From: Myxococcales bacterium
GTDB lineage: Bacteria > Myxococcota_A > Polyangia > Polyangiales > Polyangiaceae
Reading direction: 5' to 3'
Assembly: GCA_016706225.1 (NCBI GenBank)
Contig: JADJKB010000025.1
Location: 372,001-436,000, forward strand
DNA length: 64,000 bases
The translations under genes and the position numbers were made by a program. Position 1 is the first letter of the stretch. Each line of letters begins with the position of its first letter. The notes under the pieces are model-generated. The model saw only the letters and a program-made list of their open reading frames with translations. It was not told the origin of the DNA and did not search any database. This document shows, in pieces, positions 1 through 9,472 of the stretch.

Positions 1-1
1 C

Positions 2-358
2 GTTGCCTACTTCGGCGAGGCCATCGCGCCGTGTGGGACCTCGTGCGACCGTTGCGGCGGGCTCGATCTGTTCGCGTCGATGGCCGCGGGAAAAGTCCCG
101 CGCAAGGGAGCCGCGCCCGCGCCGGTGAACGTCGGGGCCGATCGGGTCCTGTTCGATGCGCTGCGCGCGCTGCGCCGCGAGCTCGCCAAGGAGCGGGGGG
201 TGCCCGCTTACGTCGTCTTCACCGACGCAACCTTGCTCGAGATGGTCGTGCGCCGCCCGACCAGCGAAGCTCAGCTCATGGCCGTCCCCGGCGTCGGCCC
301 GCGCAAGCTCGCGGCCTACGGCGAGGAGTTCTTGAGCACCTTGCGCTGTTATCGCTGA
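2..358 (+). CDS. recQ: ATP-dependent DNA helicase RecQ, C-terminal part (5' end outside window)
   Basis: The frame is open from the left edge. It begins with the RecQ zinc-binding segment: a YFGE motif followed by Cys-x3-Cys-x2-Cys, the end of the four-Cys cluster known in this family. A low-complexity linker leads to an HRDC domain of about 75 residues ending near VPGVGPRKLAAYGEEF, the helix-hairpin typical of HRDC. RecQ is a 3'-5' helicase acting in recombination and replication-fork repair. The helicase core lies upstream of the window, so only zinc-binding and HRDC parts can be judged. It stops 41 bases before the start of the next gene. Confidence 0.9.
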   Translation, partial: VAYFGEAIAPCGTSCDRCGGLDLFASMAAGKVPRKGAAPAPVNVGADRVLFDALRALRRELAKERGVPAYVVFTDATLLEMVVRRPTSEAQLMAVPGVGPRKLAAYGEEFLSTLRCYR

Positions 359-399
359 CCGGTGGCCTCGGCCAAGGGGCTCTGCTAGACGGCGCCGCT

Positions 400-1743
400 G
401 TGTCCCCTCGATGGTCCGGTCTCGGTCTCGCTTTTTTTCTCTGTGTCCTGCCTGCGTGCTCCGATGACGCTGCACCGCCTGGTTCGAGCGCGGGTGGTGC
501 GGGCGGCTCGGTGCAAACCGGAGGCACGTCCGGCGTCGGTGGCACGAGCGGCGCGAGCGGCGCGGCCGGGAGCGGTGGCGGTGCGGACGCCGGTGCGGAC
601 GCGGACGCTGGCCCGAGCGACGACTGGGCCACGTTTCAAGCCATCCTGTCCGGGGCCACGAACGCCGAGGCGGGAGTTGCGAAGCTCGCGGCGAGCGGCG
701 GGCTGCCGGCGGAGGTGCCCGGAGGGTTTCTGTTCGTGCGCATCGATGACGGCAAAGGGCCCTACACGCTCGCGGGGGATCTCAACTCGTGGCAGCCGGC
801 GGCGATGAAGGCCGAGGCGGGCCTGTTCTGGTCCGTCGTGAGTGTGCCCAGCCCGGACGGCTCCAAGTACAAGTTCCAGGACGGCAAGCAGAGCTTCGAC
901 GCCGATCCCGTGGCGCGGCGGTTTGGTTACGACACGAACGGTGAGTACAGCCTGGTTCGGGCGAGCGCGAACCACCTCGAGCGCTGGCTCGACGTTGGCG
1001 GCACGGGGATCCCCCCGCGCACCCTCCGGGTTCGGGTGCCCAAGGCGAGCGCGACACATCACCTGTACGTGCACGACGGGCAGAACCTGTTCGATCCAGA
1101 GGCGATGTTCGGCGGCTGGAAGCTGGATCAGTCTGCCGGTCCGAACACCCTGTTGGTCGGCATCGACAACGCGGGCGCCGCACGAATCGACGAGTACACA
1201 CCCGTCAGCGACGTGATCTCGGGCCAGAAGGTCGGCGGGCAAGGCGACCTTTACGCCGCCTACGTCAAAGACGTCGTGCGTCCGCTGATCGAGTCGCACT
1301 ACGGCAAGCCCACCAAGGTCGGCGTGATGGGCTCGTCCCTCGGCGGGCTGATCGCGTTCTACGAGGCGTGGCGTGACCCCGGCGCCTGGGACTTCGCGGC
1401 CTCCCTCTCCGGGAGCTTCGGCTGGGGCTCCATGAAGAGCAACAACGAGACCGTCATCGGGCTGTTCCAGAAGGCCGGCAAACAGCCCACCAAGCTCTAC
1501 CTCGACTCGGGTGGTGGTCCCGGCTCCGGCTGTGTGGACTCCGACGCCGATGGTGTGAACGACGACTCACCGGACGCTGCGGACGCCTATTGCGAGACCG
1601 TGCAGCTCCGCGACGCGCTCGCGTCGAAGGGGTACGTGTTCGACCAGGATCTCTGGCACTGGTGGGAGAGCGGCGCACCCCACAACGAGGCCGCCTGGGC
1701 GGCGCGCGTGTTTCGACCGCTCGGAGACTTCGAGAAGCTGTGA
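400..1743 (+). CDS. Secreted lipoprotein esterase (esterase D / enterochelin esterase-like family)
   Basis: GTG at 400 is chosen because it gives a lipoprotein signal (hydrophobic run ending in a LPAC lipobox); the reading frame is open further upstream but overlaps recQ. After a Gly/Ala/Ser-rich linker comes an early-set domain (FLFVRIDDGKGPYTLAGDLNSW region, CBM48-like), then an alpha/beta hydrolase of the PF00756 type with the VHDGQNLFDP motif, nucleophile Ser about residue 313 in GSSLGG and a C-terminal His about 428. This is the layout of enterochelin esterase-like and feruloyl esterase-like enzymes. The product is probably anchored to the outer membrane and hydrolyses an ester, substrate unknown. 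It has its own upstream space and a separate minus-strand neighbour. Confidence 0.8.
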   Translation: MSPRWSGLGLAFFLCVLPACSDDAAPPGSSAGGAGGSVQTGGTSGVGGTSGASGAAGSGGGADAGADADAGPSDDWATFQAILSGATNAEAGVAKLAASGGLPAEVPGGFLFVRIDDGKGPYTLAGDLNSWQPAAMKAEAGLFWSVVSVPSPDGSKYKFQDGKQSFDADPVARRFGYDTNGEYSLVRASANHLERWLDVGGTGIPPRTLRVRVPKASATHHLYVHDGQNLFDPEAMFGGWKLDQSAGPNTLLVGIDNAGAARIDEYTPVSDVISGQKVGGQGDLYAAYVKDVVRPLIESHYGKPTKVGVMGSSLGGLIAFYEAWRDPGAWDFAASLSGSFGWGSMKSNNETVIGLFQKAGKQPTKLYLDSGGGPGSGCVDSDADGVNDDSPDAADAYCETVQLRDALASKGYVFDQDLWHWWESGAPHNEAAWAARVFRPLGDFEKL

Positions 1744-1787
1744 GCCTCGCCGGGGGGCTGTGCGGATCTTGGATGACTTCCGCGATT

Positions 1788-3155
1788 TCACCGCGAACGC
1801 CGCGGCCCCGCCGGCGTTCGCGAAGCCGTGGGTTGCTCGACCGTGGGTTCCTTGCCGGCCTCGCGGGCTCGTTCGATGATTTGCTCGGCGCTGCCCATCT
1901 CGCGCCGATACGCGGCGAGGGCGGCCTGCCTGCGTGCCGGCGCCGCGGCTCGGTCCTTCACCAGGCGCTCGACCAACTTGCGGTCGCGCGGGGTGAGCAG
2001 CGAACCGTTCGACCCGGAGGTGTGATTCAAGATGGCGCTCAGGGTCTTGGCGTTGTCTCGCGCCCGTTGCTGCGCCGACACGCTCGGGACCTTGCCCGAC
2101 ACGACCGCGGAGCCTGCTGAGAACACGGCGCTCAACACCGCGGCTCGAACCAGTTTCGCGTGAACCTCCTCCATCTTCGCGTTGGTGGCGCGGATCTCGG
2201 CTTTCACCCGCGCCTTGCTCGTCTTTGCCCAAGCGCGCTCGCGCTTCTGGTCGACGGCCGCAATGGCGTCGAGGCGTCGGGTCCTCGCTTCGATCACTCC
2301 CCGCAGATCCTCGGCGACCGCCCCGGCCTCGTTCCGCTCGGCTTGTTCCAGCCGGGCGAGGGTCGGATCCATCGCTGCGCGACGAACCGCGACGCGGTGC
2401 TCGTGATAGCGGTTCCAGTAAGCCGTGCTCCGACTCCCGAAGTAGCTGCGCAGCCGCGAGACGAAGTCGGCGTGACCCGTGCGCAGGGAGATTATTGCGG
2501 AGTCGACGAGGCGATTCTCGCTGCAGTCTCCGCAGTGGCCTTGGAGCCCGTACTTCAGCACCGGCTTCTTCACGCCTGGTCGCTGCGCGATCAGGTCGAT
2601 TTCCAGCAGCGCCGCGTTCTTCGCGCTGCCCGAAGCCACGAAGAAACCCAGCATCAACGGTAACGGAACGAACGCCGATTTTCGCAAGCTGCCGAAGCGC
2701 CGAATGGTGCCGGTGAAGACGAGGTCGTACTGGGCTTGGTCCAGCGGGTCGAACGCGACTTCGGCGAAGCAGCCGGAGTCAGCCAGCTCGGCCCACAGCG
2801 CGATGGCGAAGATGCGCCGGTCATCGTGCACGTACTGGGCCTTCGCCGAGCCGGCTTCGGTCGGCCCCGTCATGCGTTCCTGCCCCGTTGCAGGCATGAC
2901 GAGGACGCTGCCGAGCGCGGCGATTCCACTCTCATCGACACCCGCGAGGCTGGCTTTGCGCGCGTCTTTGAACGGAGTGACCGCGACCCTCAGCGGCGTC
3001 TTGCACGCTCGCATCTCGGGCGTTGGGTGCCCGTCCTGGTGCATGAAGGCCGTCGACGTTCGATAGGAAACCGTCTCTTTGAAGGCGCCGCATCCGGAGC
3101 CAAGAACGAGCACGGCAAACAGGAAGCAAAAACATGCGATGCGGTTCAATTGCAC
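1788..3155 (-). CDS. Lipoprotein of unknown function with helical C-terminal region
   Basis: The protein is 455 residues from a GTG at 3155. This start is chosen because it immediately precedes a signal sequence with lipobox LGSGC and overlaps the stop of the upstream gene by about 10 bases, suggesting translational coupling. The N-terminal half (about residues 25-230) looks like a mixed alpha/beta periplasmic domain with a conserved-looking CGDC pair. The rest is rich in Arg, Ala and Glu and probably forms long helices or coiled coil. I do not recognise the family. It is likely an outer-membrane-anchored partner of the smaller lipoprotein encoded just upstream. Confidence 0.7.
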   Translation of the reverse strand: MQLNRIACFCFLFAVLVLGSGCGAFKETVSYRTSTAFMHQDGHPTPEMRACKTPLRVAVTPFKDARKASLAGVDESGIAALGSVLVMPATGQERMTGPTEAGSAKAQYVHDDRRIFAIALWAELADSGCFAEVAFDPLDQAQYDLVFTGTIRRFGSLRKSAFVPLPLMLGFFVASGSAKNAALLEIDLIAQRPGVKKPVLKYGLQGHCGDCSENRLVDSAIISLRTGHADFVSRLRSYFGSRSTAYWNRYHEHRVAVRRAAMDPTLARLEQAERNEAGAVAEDLRGVIEARTRRLDAIAAVDQKRERAWAKTSKARVKAEIRATNAKMEEVHAKLVRAAVLSAVFSAGSAVVSGKVPSVSAQQRARDNAKTLSAILNHTSGSNGSLLTPRDRKLVERLVKDRAAAPARRQAALAAYRREMGSAEQIIERAREAGKEPTVEQPTASRTPAGPRRSR

Positions 3156-3688
3156 TCGACCTCCACGTTTAACGACCGGCAGCTGGCGGAGAGCTCGGGG
3201 CTGACTTCGAGAGTCGTCCCGGTGCTGACGAGCTCGACGGAGCTCGGCTTGCCAAAGTGTGCGAGTGCGCGGCTCTTCAACGAGACCTCGGCCCCCTCGG
3301 CGGGGAGCGGAATGTCGACGTGGAGCCTCGTCTCGTCTTTGCCGGCCTTGGTGTAGCTCGGGCGCAGGTTCTTCGGCATTGGTGCGACCTCCGCCCGGGC
3401 CGGCCGGGCGAGGGTCGCGACGCGTGTGCCCGCGACGCTCACCTCGATGGGGGTGCCCCGCTTGGCGCAGGCCGCCGCGACCTGGACGCGCAGGGTGGAG
3501 GTGCAAGCTGCGTCGCCCGCGAACAGCTGGGTCTCGTCGACCGACAGCGCCCGGATGGCGGGCGTGCCTGGGCGGACCGACCAGGTCTTGACCCCGCAGG
3601 CGAACAGCGCCCCCACACAGAGCAGAAGGCCCAACCTGTCTCCGCGAAAAGCACCGACCGTCGCCATTTGCGCATCCTTTCGAGCCAC
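3146..3688 (-). CDS. Small lipoprotein, function unknown
   Basis: A 180-residue product with an N-terminal hydrophobic segment and lipobox LFAC. A second Met at 3667 would remove seven residues and is an equally good start. The mature part is a predicted beta-rich periplasmic domain with scattered Cys residues, ending in a Cys-rich tail (SASCRSLNVEVECN). It is first in a two-gene minus-strand unit, and its stop codon overlaps the start of the following lipoprotein gene. No family recognised. The codon pattern is strongly GC at third positions, supporting a real gene. Confidence 0.7.
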   Translation of the reverse strand: MARKDAQMATVGAFRGDRLGLLLCVGALFACGVKTWSVRPGTPAIRALSVDETQLFAGDAACTSTLRVQVAAACAKRGTPIEVSVAGTRVATLARPARAEVAPMPKNLRPSYTKAGKDETRLHVDIPLPAEGAEVSLKSRALAHFGKPSSVELVSTGTTLEVSPELSASCRSLNVEVECN

Positions 3689-3919
3689 GCAGTGCTGCGC
3701 TTGGGGCTCGGGGTGGGGGTCGGCGCGGCGCTAGGGCGAGTTGCGCCTTTTTTCTTCGTGAAGGCGAACGGCGGGCTGAAGCCGAAGCCGTTCAACTTCG
3801 GCCGAGTGACGCGGCCGCTGTGTGCGACAACGCTGCGGGGGGTGCGACCGGAGCCGACCCCAGTTCCACTTGTGGTCGATGCGGCTTCGCGATAGGTCGG
3901 ACGCCTCAATAGGTGTGCC
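3689..3919. promoter_or_regulatory. Divergent intergenic region
   Basis: 231 bases between the minus-strand lipoprotein pair and the plus-strand hypothetical gene at 3920. It contains a short T-rich run near 3746-3754 but no hairpin or clear promoter hexamers that I can defend. It presumably carries promoters for both directions. Confidence 0.35.
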
Positions 3920-4318
3920 ATGACCCATCCCGCTCTCTCCGAGTTCCTGCTCAGCCTGCCGACCATCGAAAAGCGGCGGAAACTCCTGGTGCTCAGCGAG
4001 CTCATCTACAAGCCGACCGGTGAGAAGGTCACGGAAGCGTTTCGGTACTTCAGGTGCGACATTGGGCAGGTCGCGGCAGCGGCAGTGGCAGGCGACTTCG
4101 TCGCGCTGACGAAGCTGCCTTACGCTCTGGATGAGGACGGCGATCGCGACACCAGTGGGGTGCTGATCGACCTGGCTTACACGCCGTCAGGATCGTTCGT
4201 GGCGGTGCAACCCGTCGAGTACCAGAACTCCAGCCCCACGCCCGTCGCCGCAGCGCTGGTGCTGGAAGGCCCGGCGGGTCAGGCCGTGATCACGCCGGCC
4301 AAGGCGCTCGGGGACTAG
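3920..4318 (+). CDS. Hypothetical protein, 132 residues
   Basis: The reading frame starts at ATG 3920 and shows consistent GC-rich third positions. The product is soluble, with no signal peptide or membrane segment. It opens with a helical EFLLSLPTIEKRRKLLVLSE segment followed by a beta-rich region of alternating hydrophobic residues. I do not recognise the family. It stands alone between a divergent lipoprotein pair and the MoxR operon. A copy of the dispersed GAAA-hairpin repeat follows its stop codon directly and may act as its terminator. Confidence 0.65.
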   Translation: MTHPALSEFLLSLPTIEKRRKLLVLSELIYKPTGEKVTEAFRYFRCDIGQVAAAAVAGDFVALTKLPYALDEDGDRDTSGVLIDLAYTPSGSFVAVQPVEYQNSSPTPVAAALVLEGPAGQAVITPAKALGD

Positions 4319-4330
4319 GCTCGGACCCGT

Positions 4331-4361
4331 GTTTCGCCCGAAAGGGCGGAGGCCGAGTCAG
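4331..4361 (+). repeat. Dispersed hairpin repeat, copy A (GAAA loop)
   Basis: Right after the stop of the gene ending at 4318 there is a perfect stem CGCCC/GGGCG closed by a GAAA tetraloop (4335-4348), followed by GGCCGAGTCAG. The same hairpin plus GAGTCAG tail recurs near 21735-21766, 26988-27013 and 27115-27139. The GNRA-type loop and conserved flank point to a mobile or REP-like repeat. It may also terminate transcription, although no U tract follows. Confidence 0.75.
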
Positions 4362-4614
4362 AGCCGAGTGCGCGTGGGCTCCGGGTGGTTCCAGCGCGAG
4401 CGCGCCCGCGTCGTGGCGCGGAACGTCGCCGATTCGAATTGAATCACCGCGTCGATTGCCGTCGTCGGGACCGGTGACGCGAGCGCACCGAGCAGCAGCG
4501 TCAGCGAGGACTCGCGCAGCGCCAATCGTTGCCATCAACGGCAACAGCGCAAAGGCCTCAATCCGGGAGCATGGTCAACAATCCGATTGGGGAGCCCACA
4601 CAAATCTGCAAGAC

Positions 4615-5555
<941 letters not shown>

Positions 5556-5559
<4 letters not shown>

Positions 5560-6905
5560 GCGCGGGAGGTCCAGGCCAGGACACTCGCTCCCCATGGTTC
5601 CGGCTGCGCGCGGTGAACTGGGCGCGACTCAACTACGTGCTCATCCCTTCCGCGCGTTCGCGCCGGCCCATTCGCGAGCCGCTGGGCGAGCCCGCATCGC
5701 CGAGAGGCCGCTGGGTGTGGCGGCTGTATCGCGCGTTCACGCGCGAAGGCCGCTGGCTCTTCTCGGCCACGCTCGTGACCGGCGCGTTCGCCGTCGACGT
5801 CGCGCACACCCAAGTCTACGTGTTGTTCTCGGTGCTCGCCGCGGTGATGCTCGCTTCGCTGGTCGTGAGCCGATCGTTCCGCTTACCGCCGCTGGCGCTG
5901 CGCGTGCATGCTCCGGTGCGTGTGTTCGTGGGCGCGGAGGCGTCGTTCGTCGTCGAGTGCACACGCACCGGCCCCGGCCCGCGCACCGCCCCGCTCCGGG
6001 TCGATGGCCCGTTCCTGCCGTATTTCGGCCGCTGGCTCGAGCGAGCGGAGCCGATCTCCGAGCTTGGCTCCGATACCCCCGCAAGCACGACGCTGAGGGC
6101 GCGTTTCCTCGAGCGTGGCGATCTGACGCTCGGCCGCTTTCGGGTCAGTGCACTCGTCCCATTGGGTCTTCTGTCGGGGCCACCGCTCGAGAGCTCCCCG
6201 CTCCGGCTGCGCGTGGTGCCACGACCCGCCAACGTGCGCGGGCTCGACCTGCCCTTGGCGACCAAACACCAACCGGGCGGTGTGGCGCTGGCATCGCGGA
6301 CCGGCGAGTCCATGGATCTACGCGGCGTGCGTCCCTATCGCAAGGGCGACCGCATTCGCGATCTCTCGGCGCGCACCTGGGCGCGGACTGGCAAGCCGGC
6401 AGTTCGTGAGTACCAGGAAGAGTACTTCACCCGCGTCGGTGTGGTGCTCGACTGCGTGGGCACCGAGAAGCGCTCGGCGTCGAGCGACGAGACGTTCGAG
6501 GCCGCGGTCTCCCTCACGGCCGGGGTCGTCGCCCATCTGGGTCGCGGCGATGCGCTCGTCGACCTCCTGGTGACGGGCGGGGAAATCCACGCTCTGACGC
6601 TGGGGCGCAGCCTGGGGTTCCTCGAACAGGCGCTGGATCACCTCGCGGTGGCCGAGGTCGATACCCGCGTGGATCGAACGCGACTCTTGCAACTTCTCAC
6701 GCCGTACCTGGCACGCCTCTCCGCGGTCGTGATGATCGTCGATGGCTGGGACGAAGCGCGCGAGGCCTTCGTGCGAGGCATCGAGAAGAAGGGCGTGCGC
6801 GTGCATGGGGTGGCGGTCGGAGCCCCCGCGAAGACCGGCGGCGCTGGTCCAATGAGGACGGTTTCCATCGAGAGCATCCGTCGCGGTGAGGGACTGATGC
6901 TGTGA
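5556..6905 (+). CDS. DUF58 domain-containing membrane protein
   Basis: 449 residues. The GTG at 5556 overlaps the MoxR stop (GTGA). Two hydrophobic segments near residues 60-110 place it in the inner membrane. The DUF58 signature is visible around residue 258 (RPYRKGDRIRDL, then a WARTGK segment), followed by a von Willebrand A-like fold with a MIVDGWDEA strand. DUF58 proteins are the usual partners of MoxR ATPases. The operon suggests a membrane complex with the transglutaminase protein encoded next, probably acting in envelope or secreted-protein maturation; the substrate is unknown. Confidence 0.88.
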
Positions 6906-8758
6906 GCGCACGTCTTCTGGCAACGCTACCGCTGCTCCTGGCGACGCTCCTCTTTGCGACCGGTGGCGCCCCGTTCTTTTGGCCGCTCGGTCTCGCGGTC
7001 GTCGCAGTCGCAGCGGTAGTGCTGCCCTGGCGGTCGTCTCTGACGACCTTCGGGGCGCTGCTCTGGATGATTGCCGGCGCAGCGGTTCCGATCCTCTGGG
7101 TCAGGACCACGACCACGGAGCCCGGGTTGGGACTCTCGGCGGCGCTCTTGTGCGCGAGCATCGCAGTCGTCCGGCTCTTCTTCAAAGACGCGCTCTTTGG
7201 ACGCAACTTCGACCGCGCGCTCGTGCTCGTCATTTGCATCGCGGAAGGCATCGGCGTGAAGAGTGCGGCCTACCCGTACCTGACCGTGCTCGTGGCGCTG
7301 AGCTTGCTCGTGGATGCAGCCGGCGGAGCTGCCGCGCTCCGGGCTTCGGCACGTACGCCGCGCGCCGCCGCGAGCGTCGTTCTCCTGTCCGTCCTCTTCG
7401 CGACGTTCTCTCTCGTTCTGCTCCCGGTGCTCGACCGCGCCACGAACCAGCAGTTTCAGGCGTTTTTTGCCCGGAAGATGCGGCGCACGGGCTTCACACC
7501 CCACGTCCGGCTGGACCAGTCCGGGTTCATCACGACGAACGAGGACATCGTGCTCCGGTTGCACGGCCCGGGCGCAGACTACCTTCGGGGTGCCGTCTTC
7601 GATTCCTTCGATGGTGCCTACTGGACCGCGTCCAAGCGCAGCCCGCCAGCGTCGAGCGGCGCCGCAGCGACGGGCCCACGCACCGACGTCGAAGCGGCCG
7701 AACCGAGTCGCTGGCTCTTCTCTCCGCGAGCGTCACGGATCGTGAGCGACACGGCGTGGGAGGTGGATGCACTCGGTTCGTTTCGCCCGAGAGACCCACG
7801 GGGAGTGGGTCAGTGGACGTTCGAGCCCGTACCCGAAGCGCCAGACCCGCCTACGCCCGCTGATCTGAGTGTGCCCGCAGGCTTGGTGCCGAAGCTGGAG
7901 GCCCTCGCACTTTCGTGGACCTCCGGAGCCGTTGGCGATCGCGCGCGCGCGAACGCGCTCATCCGGCATCTGCAGACTGATTTCGTGTACAGCCTGGCTC
8001 GCCCGGCCGTTCCACATGGCCAGCTCGAGCTCCTCGATTTCCTGTTCGTGCATCGAGAGGGACACTGCGAGTTCTTCGCTTCCGCCTTCATCGTTCTGGC
8101 GCGGGTCTTGGGGATCCCGGCGCGTCTGGTGGCGGGGTTCCGGGTCGTCGAGCGCAACGGGTTCGGAGGTTATGCCGTCGTGCGTGCGAAACACGCTCAT
8201 GCCTGGGCGGAGGCCTACGTGACGGGTGACATCACTCGCGGCGGCCAGTTCGAGGTCTTCGACGCGACGCCCGCTGGCGTGGAGAGTCTCACGGAGACGC
8301 GCAGCCGCACGGCGTCTGCCTTCTTCGACTACGTTCGGACCTCCGCCGCGGGCCTCTACGACCGAGCGGTCGCCGCGCCGGAGCGGACCATCCCCGTGCT
8401 CGGCGCCATCGCGGTCGGCGCCTTCATCGTGCGGACCCTGCGCAGTCGTCGTCGCAAGGCCAATGGCCCTGCAGAGGTGTTCGACGCGCCGCCCCCCGCA
8501 TTCGTGAAGTTCGAGGCTCGCCTCGCCGAGCTCGGCTTCGTACGCGAGCGCGCCGAGACCCTGGAGTCCCTCGCCGAACGACTCTCGCGCGCGGAGCGCG
8601 AGGCACATGCCCAGGCGCTTCGCAGCTACGCGAGGGCGCGCTACGGCAAAGGAGCGGTTTCAGAGCGCGAGCTGGCCGCGCTTCTCGACGTGGGCGGCAC
8701 TGGAGTCGGCTCGGGGGCCCGAGAGAGCGCACGACGTCTCGGTTCAAGAGATGTTTGA
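6902..8758 (+). CDS. Transglutaminase-like membrane protein (DUF3488/TgpA type)
   Basis: 618 residues, with a start overlapping the DUF58 stop by four bases. The N-terminal ~180 residues form several membrane segments (DUF3488-like). They are followed by a periplasmic transglutaminase core with a complete Cys/His/Asp triad: Cys about 389 (EGHCEFFASA), His about 433 (HAHAW) and Asp about 454 (VFDATP). A further membrane segment near 500 precedes a cytoplasmic helical tail. This matches TgpA-like proteins that accompany MoxR and DUF58. The intact triad predicts an active transamidase or protease-like enzyme. It is convergent with the next gene, leaving only 22 bases between stops. Confidence 0.88.
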   Translation: MSARLLATLPLLLATLLFATGGAPFFWPLGLAVVAVAAVVLPWRSSLTTFGALLWMIAGAAVPILWVRTTTTEPGLGLSAALLCASIAVVRLFFKDALFGRNFDRALVLVICIAEGIGVKSAAYPYLTVLVALSLLVDAAGGAAALRASARTPRAAASVVLLSVLFATFSLVLLPVLDRATNQQFQAFFARKMRRTGFTPHVRLDQSGFITTNEDIVLRLHGPGADYLRGAVFDSFDGAYWTASKRSPPASSGAAATGPRTDVEAAEPSRWLFSPRASRIVSDTAWEVDALGSFRPRDPRGVGQWTFEPVPEAPDPPTPADLSVPAGLVPKLEALALSWTSGAVGDRARANALIRHLQTDFVYSLARPAVPHGQLELLDFLFVHREGHCEFFASAFIVLARVLGIPARLVAGFRVVERNGFGGYAVVRAKHAHAWAEAYVTGDITRGGQFEVFDATPAGVESLTETRSRTASAFFDYVRTSAAGLYDRAVAAPERTIPVLGAIAVGAFIVRTLRSRRRKANGPAEVFDAPPPAFVKFEARLAELGFVRERAETLESLAERLSRAEREAHAQALRSYARARYGKGAVSERELAALLDVGGTGVGSGARESARRLGSRDV

Positions 8759-8780
8759 ATGCTTCGGCCATCGGCACGCC

Positions 8781-9371
8781 TCAACGGCACCGGCCCGCTT
8801 CGGGATCACACCTCTCCGGTGGATAGCACGTGCGGCGGACCGCCCAACCGTTCGAGTCGCACTGTTCGAGCTCGCGGCCGTGACACTGGTACTCACCGAG
8901 GATGCACGGGTCCACCAGGCACTGTTTCAGCTTGGCGTTGCAGTGGGCCTGGGTCTGGCAAACGTTGACCTGGGTCCAGCCGCCGTGCGCCGGATCACAC
9001 GCCTCCAGTTTCTCGCCGACGCAGCGGTGGCGCCCTGGCTCGCAGCCGAGCGGACCGCGGATGGGCTCCGCCGTCGAGTTGCCGGCCGCGGAACTCGCGC
9101 TGGCGAAGACTAGCGGTCGCGCCACGCCTGCGCTCGGGCCGCGGCCGTCCGGCTCGCAGGTGCAGTCCACCGCCCAGAGCGCCGACAAGAGCAGCCCGAA
9201 GGTCGAGATGCCGTCGCGTCCGATGTGGCGGATATGTCGACGACCTCCCGCCGCGAGCACCGCTCCGAGGGCGACGGGGTCGGACGCCTGGCTCGGCTGC
9301 GCCTCGGCCGGGCTCATGGCAACAAGGGTCTGACCGAGCTCGTCGCGTTCTTCCTTCGACACCGAGTCCAT
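8781..9371 (-). CDS. Single-pass membrane protein with Cys-rich extracytoplasmic domain
   Basis: The Met at 9371 (MDSVSKEERDELGQ) is chosen; the frame extends to 9458, and a later Met at 9317 is also possible. An N-terminal soluble stretch is followed by one hydrophobic segment (FGLLLSALWAVDC), then about 120 residues with 11 Cys in a CEPGRHRCVGEKLEACD style repeated module. These repeats resemble the Cys-rich modules common in myxobacterial secreted proteins. The family is not recognised. Divergent from the propeller lipoprotein at 9473, so the two may share a regulatory region at 9372-9472. Confidence 0.6.
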   Translation of the reverse strand: MDSVSKEERDELGQTLVAMSPAEAQPSQASDPVALGAVLAAGGRRHIRHIGRDGISTFGLLLSALWAVDCTCEPDGRGPSAGVARPLVFASASSAAGNSTAEPIRGPLGCEPGRHRCVGEKLEACDPAHGGWTQVNVCQTQAHCNAKLKQCLVDPCILGEYQCHGRELEQCDSNGWAVRRTCYPPERCDPEAGRCR

Positions 9372-9472
9372 CGCGGGGGAAAAAGCGGCTCCCGCGCGCC
9401 GAATATAGCGAGGGTGCGCAGTTTCAACCAGGCACGGTGCAAAGATCGCCGCCGACACGTATCTTTGTGGTC